In this document: piece after piece, positions 1 to 7,200 of the stretch
How the letters are laid out: every line of letters starts with the position of its first letter
Numbering within the stretch: position 1 is the first letter of the stretch
Source of the DNA: BRH-c25 sp029553855
Lineage (GTDB): Bacteria > Bacillota > Clostridia > Lutisporales > Lutisporaceae
Assembly: GCA_035375865.1 (NCBI GenBank)
Contig: DAOSQO010000037.1
Span: forward strand, 1 to 17,092
Direction: 5' to 3'
DNA length: 17,092 nucleotides
Made by a program: the position numbers and the translations under genes
The notes under the pieces: model-generated
Database searches by the model: none
What the model was told of the DNA's origin: nothing
What the model saw: the letters and a program-made list of their open reading frames with translations, nothing else

Positions 1-112
1 ACATACTTCCCCTACAGCCGGAGTAATTCACAAACTATGTCGCATAATTCTCCTATTGTGCAGCGGTTCGATTTTTATGATTCCCGTTTAAATATGCACA
101 TGCCGTATATTA
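1..112. other. Left edge, no gene recognised
   Basis: This is the stretch downstream of the last TRAP gene. On the minus strand there is an AGGAGA-like ribosome binding site (about 48-54) before an ATG at 43-45, but that frame closes after five codons. I see no terminator with a U-tract, so the operon may continue beyond the window. Confidence 0.4.
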
Positions 113-610
113 TTATTCAGATTCAATAGAGGTATCTTTCTTAAACAATACTATAAATGACTCCAATAGCTTAAATATTGAAAAAAACGCAAAGAGTATC
201 CCAAACACAAAAATTGCGGAGTACCATATGTTATACCTTATCTGCAAATACTGCGTCCTCTTATTTGCTGTGCTAAGGGACCATATGAAGCCGCTGTATG
301 AAAGGATTACACCGCTGATTACATTTACGAGTTGAATAACAATTCTTAAAATGCTTTTCTTATACCCGTGCAGTGAATCTTCAAGCAATGAAACAGAAAC
401 ATGCCCCCCGCGCTCAGCCAGATACGATGTGCCTAAAAATACCATCCAGGCAGTGGTACATGAGATAATTTCATCTGTCCAGCCTGTGCCGGTAAGCTTG
501 AAGTACCTGCTCGCCATTTGTATAAGTATTACTATAACCAAAGTAATGAAGCTTATAACGGTAAATAACTCAAGCAGCTTCGAAAATTTGTTCAGATATT
601 TACTGACCAT
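113..610 (-). CDS. dctQ: TRAP transporter small permease (DctQ family)
   Basis: Small membrane subunit of a tripartite ATP-independent periplasmic (TRAP) transporter, which works with DctM and the binding protein to import an organic acid using an ion gradient. The protein is about 165 residues with four hydrophobic segments. It carries the DctQ-type block W-T-D-E-I followed by a W-MVFLG segment and an H-V-S-V element after the second helix, all typical of the family. I place the start at the ATG at 608-610, nine bases after AGGAGG (620-625); a GTG nine bases further upstream abuts that site and is less likely. It begins 16 bases after dctM, so the genes are almost certainly co-transcribed. 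The order is unusual, because DctQ normally lies between the binding protein and DctM. The C-terminus is short, charged and cytoplasmic. Confidence 0.9.
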   Translation of the reverse strand: MVSKYLNKFSKLLELFTVISFITLVIVILIQMASRYFKLTGTGWTDEIISCTTAWMVFLGTSYLAERGGHVSVSLLEDSLHGYKKSILRIVIQLVNVISGVILSYSGFIWSLSTANKRTQYLQIRYNIWYSAIFVFGILFAFFSIFKLLESFIVLFKKDTSIESE

Positions 611-626
611 TGTGTCCACCCTCCTA

Positions 627-1901
627 TTAACCCATTAAAAGCGTCGGCAAAAATGTAGCCAATGGACTTACATATGTTACAATAAGCAATGCAACAATGA
701 GTATTCCCAAAAATGGCAAAATCTCCTTTGTTAGTTCCCCCATAGTTAAATTACCCAGTGTCATAACAGGATAAAGGCACATGCCTACAGGTGGTGTTAT
801 AGTGCCTATCATACTGTTCAGGCACATTATCACACCAAGGTGAACCAAATCAATCCCAAACTCCTTTGCAATAGGGACCAATATGGGAACCGTAAGGATC
901 AGTATTGCATTGCCCTCCATGAAACAACCCAATATCAATAATATAACATTGATGATTAAGAGTACCACAAAACGGCTATCGGTAAAACCGACTATGCTTT
1001 TTATTACTGCTGCAGGTATGCCCTGATATGTCATTATCCAGCCGAATAGGCCCGCTGCCGCTATTATCGCCATTACCTGTGCTGTATTCTTCATGGTTTC
1101 AAGCAGCAATGTCCACAGGTTTTTCAAATTTATTTCCTTATAAACAAATACACCCAGAAAGAGCGCATATAAGCATGCGACAGTAGCTGCCTCCGTAGGT
1201 GTAAACAGCCCGGAAAGTATTCCTCCCAGAATTATTATAGGCATAATCAGTGAGGGCAAAGCATCCAGGAACGCATTCAGGTTCTCTTTAAAACTGGCCT
1301 TAGGTGACACAGGGTAGTTTCTTTTTTTTGCAATAAAGTATACTACCAGCATTAACGAAAATCCCATCAGGATGCCGGGAATAAATCCTCCCAGGAAAAG
1401 CCTGCCGACAGATACACTGGTAAGTCCGCCGAACAGAACCATTGGAATGCTGGGGGGAATTATAGGCCCTATTGTACTTGAAGCTGCGGTTACGGCACCG
1501 GAAAAACCATCATCAAAGCCTACATCCTTCATAGCCTTCATTTCAATTGCTCCAAGACCTGCCGCATCCGCAACGGCAGAGCCTGACATGCCTGCAAAAA
1601 ACATACTGGCTACAACATTCACATGTCCGAGTCCTCCCGTAATATGTCCGACCAATGTATTTGCATATGCGAACAGTCGCTTGCTTACGCCGGCCATATT
1701 CATAAGGAGGCCTGCGAAAATGAACAGGGGAATTGCCAGTAAGGTAAACGAATTTATGCTTGCATACATGCGCTGTGCTCCCATTGTAAGCAATTGCAGA
1801 CTTCCCGTCTGTAATATCCACGCAAATGATGCAGCCAACATAGCCACAAAAATTGGTGCTCCAAGAATCAGGAGTAATAAAAAAACTAAAACTAATATCA
1901 C
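627..1901 (-). CDS. dctM: TRAP transporter large permease (DctM family)
   Basis: Large, ion-coupled membrane subunit of the TRAP transporter, about 424 residues and almost wholly hydrophobic. Family hallmarks are a glycine-rich M-S-G-S-A-V-A-D-A-A-G-L-G block and, downstream, S-S-T-I-G-P-I-I-P-P-S-I-P. These are the conserved hairpin regions thought to form the substrate and sodium sites. The start is uncertain. The frame extends upstream to a TTG (1940) and an ATG (1917-1919), but GGAGGTG at 1911-1917 sits nine bases before a GTG at 1899-1901. That GTG gives a protein starting M-I-L-V-L-V-F, as expected for this family and length. It follows dctP by 78 bases containing a hairpin and precedes dctQ by 16. 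Confidence 0.92.
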   Translation of the reverse strand: MILVLVFLLLLILGAPIFVAMLAASFAWILQTGSLQLLTMGAQRMYASINSFTLLAIPLFIFAGLLMNMAGVSKRLFAYANTLVGHITGGLGHVNVVASMFFAGMSGSAVADAAGLGAIEMKAMKDVGFDDGFSGAVTAASSTIGPIIPPSIPMVLFGGLTSVSVGRLFLGGFIPGILMGFSLMLVVYFIAKKRNYPVSPKASFKENLNAFLDALPSLIMPIIILGGILSGLFTPTEAATVACLYALFLGVFVYKEINLKNLWTLLLETMKNTAQVMAIIAAAGLFGWIMTYQGIPAAVIKSIVGFTDSRFVVLLIINVILLILGCFMEGNAILILTVPILVPIAKEFGIDLVHLGVIMCLNSMIGTITPPVGMCLYPVMTLGNLTMGELTKEILPFLGILIVALLIVTYVSPLATFLPTLLMG

Positions 1902-1924
1902 GCTATAAAGCACCTCCATATAAC

Positions 1925-1961
1925 TGCGGACTGCCGGCAAGTCTTCAGCTGACAGTCCGCA
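1925..1961 (-). other. Intercistronic hairpin between dctP and dctM
   Basis: A perfect 9-bp inverted repeat (TGCGGACTG 1925-1933 against CAGTCCGCA 1953-1961), extendable by one wobble and two A-T pairs, encloses a 19-base loop just after the dctP stop. No U-tract follows on the minus strand, so it is unlikely to be a full terminator. The best reading is a 3' stabiliser or partial attenuator that lets the binding protein be made in excess over the permeases. Confidence 0.65.
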
Positions 1962-1979
1962 ATTGTTTATTGAACTACC

Positions 1980-3059
1980 TTACTTTACCTTGCTTTCTTC
2001 AATAAGGGCAAGCCACTCTTTTACAAATGCTTCATCATAGTCTTTCTTCAGTTCACTAAGAGCGGGCTGTGCAGCTGCAACGAATTCTTTCTTATCGGGA
2101 TATGTGAAGGTTACCTTATAGTCCTTCTTGAACTTATCTATAATCTTATTCTCTGCTTCAACGAAGGTATCACGTTCATAGGCAGTCGCTTCTTTGGATG
2201 CCTTGATGATTACTTCCTGAAGGTCCGCAGGCAAAGAGTTGAATTTATCCGGGTTCATCACCATTCCGGTTGTAAAGAAGGTGTACTCAATCATTGCAAT
2301 GTTTTTGTTCACTTCCTGAACGTTAGCTGAATCCATTGTTGCTATAGGATTCTCCTGTCCATCCACAACTCCTTGTGACAGTGCAAGATACAACTCATTG
2401 AAAGCTATGGTGGTGCAGACAGCGCCAAATGCAGTCATTGTAAGCTGATTTACTCTTTCGGCGGGGACGCGAAGCTTCAATCCCTTGATATCTGAAACTT
2501 TATTTATCGGTTTATTGGTGCTCATATTACGGAATCCGTAGTACATCCAGTCAATTACCTTAAAACCGCCATCTGCAGCCATCTTCTTCATGTACTCTCC
2601 GACCTCGGAATCATATGCCTTTGCGGCATGCTCATAACTCTCAAACATATAGGGCCACATGGTAGCATTAAGCTTATTATTGTAGTATGCCATATGTCCT
2701 GTTGTGAAATAACCCCCGTCTACAACGCCTATACGGATCTGGTCTATTACATCTGTAGGGTCACCAAGCTCAACATTAATATAGGTTTTGAATTTGAGCC
2801 TGCCGTTGCTGAGTTCTTCGGCACGTTTTGTGAAGAGATACATAGCCTGAGTAATAGGGTGATTTTCAGCAAGATGTGTTGCAAATACCAGTTCGTAACT
2901 TTCACCGGCCGGTGTCGAATCGGCTCCCTTGTCCGCCTCTCCGCCAGTATCCGGTGTTGTGTTTTTGCCTCCCGATGTATTGCCTGCACAGCCGGCCAAT
3001 ACTGTCATCAGCAAGCTGAACACCAGAAGGATAGAAATGACGCGTTTACTCTTTTTCAT
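1980..3059 (-). CDS. dctP: TRAP transporter substrate-binding lipoprotein (DctP family)
   Basis: Extracytoplasmic solute receptor of the TRAP transporter, 359 residues. The N-terminus is a lipoprotein signal: basic MKKSKR, a hydrophobic core and lipobox L-A-G-C with the lipidated Cys at residue 24. A Gly/Thr/Asp-rich linker follows to about residue 53. The mature part has DctP motifs: G-F-R-N-M around 175-179, L-K-L-R-V-P with Arg197 (the usual carboxylate-binding arginine), and A-L-S-Q-G-V-V-D-G-Q-E-N-P at 226-238. Arg197 implies a substrate with a carboxylate, such as a sugar acid, hydroxy acid or keto acid; the exact ligand cannot be read from sequence. An AAAGGAG site precedes the ATG. 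The cistron is bracketed by hairpins at 3088-3107 and 1925-1961. Confidence 0.95.
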   Translation of the reverse strand: MKKSKRVISILLVFSLLMTVLAGCAGNTSGGKNTTPDTGGEADKGADSTPAGESYELVFATHLAENHPITQAMYLFTKRAEELSNGRLKFKTYINVELGDPTDVIDQIRIGVVDGGYFTTGHMAYYNNKLNATMWPYMFESYEHAAKAYDSEVGEYMKKMAADGGFKVIDWMYYGFRNMSTNKPINKVSDIKGLKLRVPAERVNQLTMTAFGAVCTTIAFNELYLALSQGVVDGQENPIATMDSANVQEVNKNIAMIEYTFFTTGMVMNPDKFNSLPADLQEVIIKASKEATAYERDTFVEAENKIIDKFKKDYKVTFTYPDKKEFVAAAQPALSELKKDYDEAFVKEWLALIEESKVK

Positions 3060-3087
3060 TTTGTTTCTCCTTTCATATATGCCTTTA

Positions 3088-3107
3088 TGCAGCCATGCAG
3101 GGCTGCA
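3088..3107 (-). other. Intercistronic hairpin upstream of dctP
   Basis: A perfect 7-bp inverted repeat (TGCAGCC/GGCTGCA) with a six-base loop lies between the stop of the zinc dehydrogenase (3120) and the dctP ribosome binding site. There is no U-tract. It probably marks an mRNA processing or stabilising point at the 5' side of the dctP segment. Confidence 0.55.
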
Positions 3108-3119
3108 ATTGACAGCAAA

Positions 3120-4166
3120 CTATTTGTTAATAAAAAGAACCTTTCCTGCACCCTTTGTCACCTGCTCAAATGCTTTGTCACAATCAGACAATTCAAATCT
3201 ATGCGTAACTACATCCAGGATATTTATTCGTTTCGCAGAAATCAAAGACGTAAGGTTCCACCAGGTGCTCCATATCCTGCGGCCGAATACTCCCTTTATT
3301 TGTAATCCCTTAAGATTTATGTCAGTCATCAGACTGATTGGAATTGTGCCGCCGGGGTGACCAACTGTAACGAGCCTGCCTTCAAGACGAATAAAATCAA
3401 ACAGGGTATTGTATGATGCGGCAGATCCGCTCATTTCAATAACAACATCCGCTCCTCCGCGCAGTGTTGTAAGCCTTTGTATTTCCGCCACAGCATCCTG
3501 AGTTTTTACATTTATCGCTATTGCTCCCATTTTTCTTGCCATGTTCAGGCGGTACTCGTCAATATCCGTTGCAATAACATTAGCCGCATTACCTGCTTTA
3601 AGTATCATAACTGCCAATAACCCAACCGGACCGCATCCATTTACAACCACCGTATCGCCGGGTTTTACCTGTGATTCCTCTACTGCACGCATGGCTACGC
3701 CGCCCGGCTCCAAAAGAGCACCCTCTTCAAAGGACACACTGTCCGGAAGTATAAATGCAACCTTGGCCGGTGCCACCGTATACTCCGCAAAACAACCGTT
3801 GCAGCTTGTACCGTATATACCCATGTTTGCACAGTTATGAGGCATGTCGTTTTGGCACTGATAGCATGTCCCGCAGGGTATGTGCGTCTCAAGGGCCACC
3901 CTTTGTCCTATGCTATGGCTGCTTACATTGCCGCCGACTTCGACAATAGTTCCCGAGCATTCATGTCCCAATACAAAAGGCCACTTGACATTGAACTTTT
4001 TTGCAAAATCCTGTCCCCCTTGATTCCAATGGTAATAATGCATATCCGTTCCGCAGACGGCAGCAGCTTCTACCTTAATAAGCACTTCGTCCGGCTTGGG
4101 GCATGGCTTATTCATATTTGCAAGTTTTACTCCCGGATATGCACCGTCTTTAATAATTGCTTTCAT
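3120..4166 (-). CDS. Zinc-dependent medium-chain dehydrogenase, threonine-dehydrogenase-like
   Basis: NAD(P)-dependent zinc alcohol dehydrogenase of the MDR superfamily, 348 residues. Catalytic zinc ligands are visible at Cys38 (C-G-T-D-M-H), His68 and Glu69 (G-H-E-C), with Glu153 in the usual fourth position. Structural zinc is held by Cys98, Cys101, Cys104 and Cys112. The Rossmann motif G-C-G-P-V-G is at 177-182, and an Asp ends the second strand (A-T-D-I-D), which favours NAD+ over NADP+. The C-terminal part, K-G-L-Q-I-K-G-V-F-G-R and later T-H-R-F, closely resembles L-threonine 3-dehydrogenase, though sorbitol- and sugar-alcohol dehydrogenases share the fold. In this operon it more likely oxidises or reduces a hydroxyl of the imported acid than threonine. 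GGGAG precedes the ATG by seven bases. Confidence 0.9.
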   Translation of the reverse strand: MKAIIKDGAYPGVKLANMNKPCPKPDEVLIKVEAAAVCGTDMHYYHWNQGGQDFAKKFNVKWPFVLGHECSGTIVEVGGNVSSHSIGQRVALETHIPCGTCYQCQNDMPHNCANMGIYGTSCNGCFAEYTVAPAKVAFILPDSVSFEEGALLEPGGVAMRAVEESQVKPGDTVVVNGCGPVGLLAVMILKAGNAANVIATDIDEYRLNMARKMGAIAINVKTQDAVAEIQRLTTLRGGADVVIEMSGSAASYNTLFDFIRLEGRLVTVGHPGGTIPISLMTDINLKGLQIKGVFGRRIWSTWWNLTSLISAKRINILDVVTHRFELSDCDKAFEQVTKGAGKVLFINK

Positions 4167-4193
4167 CTAATTTCTCCCTTTTCCATATAATAA

Positions 4194-5174
4194 TCATAAT
4201 TTAATATCTCTATTTACCAGCGTCTTTGGGATTTCACCATTCATGGCGGCAATTATGCTTTCGGCTGCTATCATTCCCATATTTAACCTTGCTTCTGATG
4301 TAGCACTCCCAATATGGGGCACAATAACTACATTTTCCAGTTTTGAAAGCTCCGGATTAAATTCCGGTTCTCTTTCAAAAACGTCAAGCCCCGCACCCGC
4401 TATTTCCCCTGTCCTTAATGCCTCAATAAGCGCATTTTCATCAACAACCGGGCCCCTTGCCGTATTTATCAATATTGCTGTGTTTTTCATCATTTTAAAC
4501 TCATTAGTACTTATAAGATGTACAGTCGATTCCTGTAAAGGAACATGCAGAGATATAAAATCAGATTCTCTAAGAAGCGTCTCCCTATCCGCAAATATTG
4601 CTCCTGTCTCCCTTTCGAACGCTTCGTTTCTGTGTGCAGCGTTATACAATATTTTCATCTCAAAGCCTATGGATTTTTTTGCAAATGCAGATCCGATCCT
4701 TCCTGCCCCTATTATTCCAAGGGTTTTCCCTGTAATCTCGGTTCCGACAAAAAGCTTTGGAGACCAGCCTTTGTATTTCCCTGCACGTGTGAATTTATCA
4801 CCTTCAACAATTTTCCTTGCAACGGCAAATAAAAGCGCCCATGCCATCTCGGATGTAGCATTTGTCAAAACATCGGGTGTATTCGTAACCATAATTCCTC
4901 TTTTTGTTGCTTCACCAATATCCACGTTATTGTACCCTACTCCATAGTTTGCGACTATTCTGCATTCGGACCCGGCGGCATCAAACACCTCGGCATCTAT
5001 TTTTTCAGTAACCATTGGCAGGATTGCGTTTTTCCCTTTTACTTTTTCAAGCAATTCCCCCCTTGCAATAATTCTGTCATATGGATTCAATTCCACATTG
5101 CAATGCATTTTCAGCAGGTCAATTACTTGCTCAGGCAACATCCTTGTTACATATACATCCCATACTTTTCCCAT
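4194..5174 (-). CDS. D-2-hydroxyacid dehydrogenase (glyoxylate/hydroxypyruvate reductase type)
   Basis: NAD(P)H-dependent D-isomer 2-hydroxyacid dehydrogenase, 326 residues, interconverting a 2-keto acid and its D-2-hydroxy acid. N-terminal substrate-binding elements include N-Y-G-V-G-Y-N-N (76-83). The cofactor loop G-A-G-R-I-G is at 156-161. The catalytic triad is intact: Arg240 in N-T-A-R-G-P, Glu269 in F-E-R-E-P, and His287 in P-H-I-G-S-A-T. The pattern fits the glyoxylate/hydroxypyruvate reductase branch better than D-lactate or phosphoglycerate dehydrogenase, and there is no C-terminal ACT domain. Hydroxypyruvate is both a substrate of this family and a classical transketolase ketol donor, which makes the neighbouring split transketolase suggestive. 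An AGGGGGA ribosome binding site precedes the ATG. Directionality in the cell is unknown. Confidence 0.92.
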   Translation of the reverse strand: MGKVWDVYVTRMLPEQVIDLLKMHCNVELNPYDRIIARGELLEKVKGKNAILPMVTEKIDAEVFDAAGSECRIVANYGVGYNNVDIGEATKRGIMVTNTPDVLTNATSEMAWALLFAVARKIVEGDKFTRAGKYKGWSPKLFVGTEITGKTLGIIGAGRIGSAFAKKSIGFEMKILYNAAHRNEAFERETGAIFADRETLLRESDFISLHVPLQESTVHLISTNEFKMMKNTAILINTARGPVVDENALIEALRTGEIAGAGLDVFEREPEFNPELSKLENVVIVPHIGSATSEARLNMGMIAAESIIAAMNGEIPKTLVNRDIKL

Positions 5175-5224
5175 TTATATCCCCCTAAAACAGTAAAACT
5201 GCATCGGCACTGCTATCATATCAG

Positions 5225-6172
5225 TTATTTCTTGCTGACTACTTCTTTAACAGCATTGACAATATCCTGAACCGATAAGCCGAACTTATCCAAAAGCTTC
5301 TCATGTTCGCCCGATTCAGCAAAAATATCATTTATCCCTACGAATTTCATTGGAACAGGCGAATTTCTTACTACAACTTCAGCAACGGCACTGCCTAAGC
5401 CGCCCATTACAGTGTGCTCTTCAACTGTAACAATTGCGCCGGTTTTCTTCGCCGATTCCATTATGCACTCTTCGTCAATCGGTTTAACGCTTGCCATTTC
5501 AACAAGTCTTACATTATAGCCGTTTGCTGCCAATATCTTTTCTGCCTCAATGCTTCTCCCTACCATTACGCCGTTGCATATGATCGTGGCATCCTTGCCG
5601 CTTTCTTTCAAAACATTGGCTTTGCCAAGGATAAATTTGTAGCTGCTGTCAAAAACCTTAGGAACCTCATACCTGCCCAGCCTGATATATGCAGGTCCGT
5701 TGTACTTGCTTATTTCTTCAACTATTACCTCAGTTGAAGCGGCATCTGCCGGCACCACTACAGTCATATTCGGTATAGCCCTCATAAAAGCAATATCCTC
5801 AATACTCTGATGCGTCACCCCTTCAACACTTCCCGATAAACCTGCCATGCCCCCCGCAACTTTGACATTAAGGTTTGGATATGCAATAAAAGTTCTAACC
5901 TCTTCAAGGGCTCGCATACAGGTAAATACTGAGTATGATGCTGCAAATACAAGGTTGCCTATAGACGCAGCCCCTGCTGCAAGAGTCATCATATTCTGTT
6001 CTGCAATTCCCACATCTATTACCCTGTCCGGGAACCTTTTCGCCATTGCCCCAAGTCCCATTGATTTTCCCGTATCTGCTGCAACTGCAATAACGTTTTC
6101 GTCTTTCTCCGCCAAACGCAGCACCGCATTGCCAAATGCCTGCCTTGTTGATATCCTATCCATTTCCAGCAT
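5225..6172 (-). CDS. Transketolase C-terminal subunit (split enzyme)
   Basis: Second half of a two-polypeptide transketolase, 315 residues, with the pyrimidine-binding and C-terminal domains. The catalytic glutamate that activates thiamine diphosphate is Glu58 in D-V-G-I-A-E-Q-N. A substrate-region histidine, His121, lies in V-E-G-V-T-H-Q-S-I-E-D, followed by M-R-A-I-P-N-M and Y-I-R-L-G-R at 162-167, all typical of bacterial split transketolases. The C-terminal I-N-D-I-F-A-E-S-G-E is the usual end domain. The start ATG follows GGAGGGG by five bases and lies 17 bases after the stop of the N-terminal subunit, so the two are made together. With its partner it transfers a two-carbon ketol unit between a ketose or hydroxypyruvate and an aldehyde acceptor. 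Specificity cannot be assigned. Confidence 0.93.
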   Translation of the reverse strand: MLEMDRISTRQAFGNAVLRLAEKDENVIAVAADTGKSMGLGAMAKRFPDRVIDVGIAEQNMMTLAAGAASIGNLVFAASYSVFTCMRALEEVRTFIAYPNLNVKVAGGMAGLSGSVEGVTHQSIEDIAFMRAIPNMTVVVPADAASTEVIVEEISKYNGPAYIRLGRYEVPKVFDSSYKFILGKANVLKESGKDATIICNGVMVGRSIEAEKILAANGYNVRLVEMASVKPIDEECIMESAKKTGAIVTVEEHTVMGGLGSAVAEVVVRNSPVPMKFVGINDIFAESGEHEKLLDKFGLSVQDIVNAVKEVVSKK

Positions 6173-6189
6173 ATAAACCCCTCCAATTG

Positions 6190-7008
6190 TTATTCCAATT
6201 CTTTTAACGCCTGCAAGTACTCTGCTTCTGTAGGCTTTCTCTGATGCCAGGCATTATTGTTCTCCATATAGCTTACACCTTTGCCCTTTGTAGTATGGGC
6301 AATTATCACCACCGGCGTACCTATTGATCTCTTTGCCATTTCAAGCTTGTCTACTATATCATCTGCATCATGTCCGTTTGCTTCAAACACGCGCCAGCCA
6401 AATGCTTTCCATTTATCTGCGAGGGGTTCGAGACATTGTATTTCATCTGTACAGCCTCCGCTCTGGAAATGGTTGTAGTCGATTATTGCAGTCAGATTAT
6501 CCGCCTTAAGGTTTGCTGCAGACATTGCGGCTTCCCATACAACACCCTCATTAAGTTCTCCGTCTCCCAATATTACATATACCCTTGCCGGACTCTTTCT
6601 AAGCTTAAGTGCCAGCGCCATGCCAAGTCCTGCCGACAACCCGTGCCCCAATGAACCTGCTGTCATATCTATTCCCGGAGTCTTTTTCATATCCGGATGC
6701 CCTTGCAGTATACTTCCCGGGAACCTTAATGTATAAAACAGTTTCTTGTCAAAATACCCCTTTTCAGCCAAAGCTGCATATATTACGGGACAAGCATGCC
6801 CCTTTGATAAAACAAGTCTGTCTCTGTCAGCCCATCCAGGGTCTTCAGGCTTTATATTCATTACTTTGAAATACAAAGCAGCAATAATGTCTGCAGATGA
6901 AAGAGCCGGTCCCGGATGTGTGGCGCCCCCGGCATGATACGCCATTTCTATGATATCCCTTCTAATTGCCTTGGATATCTGAGCCAGATTATCATTTTTG
7001 TGTTCCAT
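6190..7008 (-). CDS. Transketolase N-terminal subunit (split enzyme)
   Basis: First half of the split transketolase, 272 residues, with the diphosphate/Mg-binding domain of thiamine diphosphate. The cofactor motif G-D-G-E-L-N-E-G (148-155) ends with Asn179 about 28 residues on. S-K-G-H is at 68-71, and G-S-L-G-H-G-L-S surrounds His122. The early substrate loop reads T-H-P-G-P-A-L-S (30-37), whereas I recall most transketolases having G-H-P-G-G-S-L-S or similar. His31 is kept but the next glycine pair is Pro-Ala, hinting at a subfamily with different acceptor specificity. It is the first gene after the sigma-54 promoter, with AGGAGG eight bases before its ATG. Apulose-4-phosphate and sulfo-sugar transketolases are also split, but their partner kinases and isomerases are absent here. 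Confidence 0.93.
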   Translation of the reverse strand: MEHKNDNLAQISKAIRRDIIEMAYHAGGATHPGPALSSADIIAALYFKVMNIKPEDPGWADRDRLVLSKGHACPVIYAALAEKGYFDKKLFYTLRFPGSILQGHPDMKKTPGIDMTAGSLGHGLSAGLGMALALKLRKSPARVYVILGDGELNEGVVWEAAMSAANLKADNLTAIIDYNHFQSGGCTDEIQCLEPLADKWKAFGWRVFEANGHDADDIVDKLEMAKRSIGTPVVIIAHTTKGKGVSYMENNNAWHQRKPTEAEYLQALKELE

Positions 7009-7090
7009 TTAGTATTCCTCCTAATTAACCAGGTATTGCATTGCTGTTCATTATGCAAGCTCCATACATGGTAGGTTTCATCTATTATAT

Positions 7091-7108
7091 AAGCAAGTAT
7101 CATGCCAA
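7091..7108 (-). promoter_or_regulatory. Sigma-54 (-24/-12) promoter of the transketolase/TRAP operon
   Basis: On the minus strand the sequence reads TTGGCATG, four bases, then TTGCTT. The GG and GC dinucleotides are separated by exactly 10 bases, matching TGGCACG-N4-TTGCW at nearly all positions. Transcription should start near 7081, leaving about 70 bases of leader before the transketolase ATG. The adjacent gene encodes a sigma-54 activator, which supports the call. Confidence 0.88.
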
Positions 7109-7150
7109 TTTCAGATTCGAGTAATTTGAATGTTTTCGCTGTAAAATAAA

Positions 7151-7196
7151 AAAAATAATTCCCATTATGGGAATTATTTTTCTCACTTTGGGAATT
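7151..7196 (-). promoter_or_regulatory. Inverted repeat plus phased half-site: activator site and/or terminator
   Basis: A perfect 15-bp inverted repeat with a one-base centre at 7166 spans 7151-7181, with arm core AATTCCCAT/ATGGGAATT. A further TGGGAATT copy lies at 7189-7196, exactly 21 bases from the one at 7168-7175, or two helical turns. Sites at about -85 and -110 from the predicted start fit the upstream activating sequence of a sigma-54 activator. On the minus strand the repeat is also followed by a T-run (7144-7158), so it may terminate the activator gene, which ends at 7201. Both roles are possible. Confidence 0.65.
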
Positions 7197-7200
7197 GCTT

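Noticed and set aside
1372..1908. 178-codon plus-strand open frame opposite dctM
   Set aside because: It is fully antisense to a gene with clear DctM motifs, has no ribosome binding site and shows proline/serine-rich low-similarity composition typical of a shadow frame.
4243..4947. 234-codon plus-strand open frame opposite the hydroxyacid dehydrogenase
   Set aside because: Its length reflects codon bias of the opposite strand; the minus-strand gene has an intact catalytic triad and cofactor loop.
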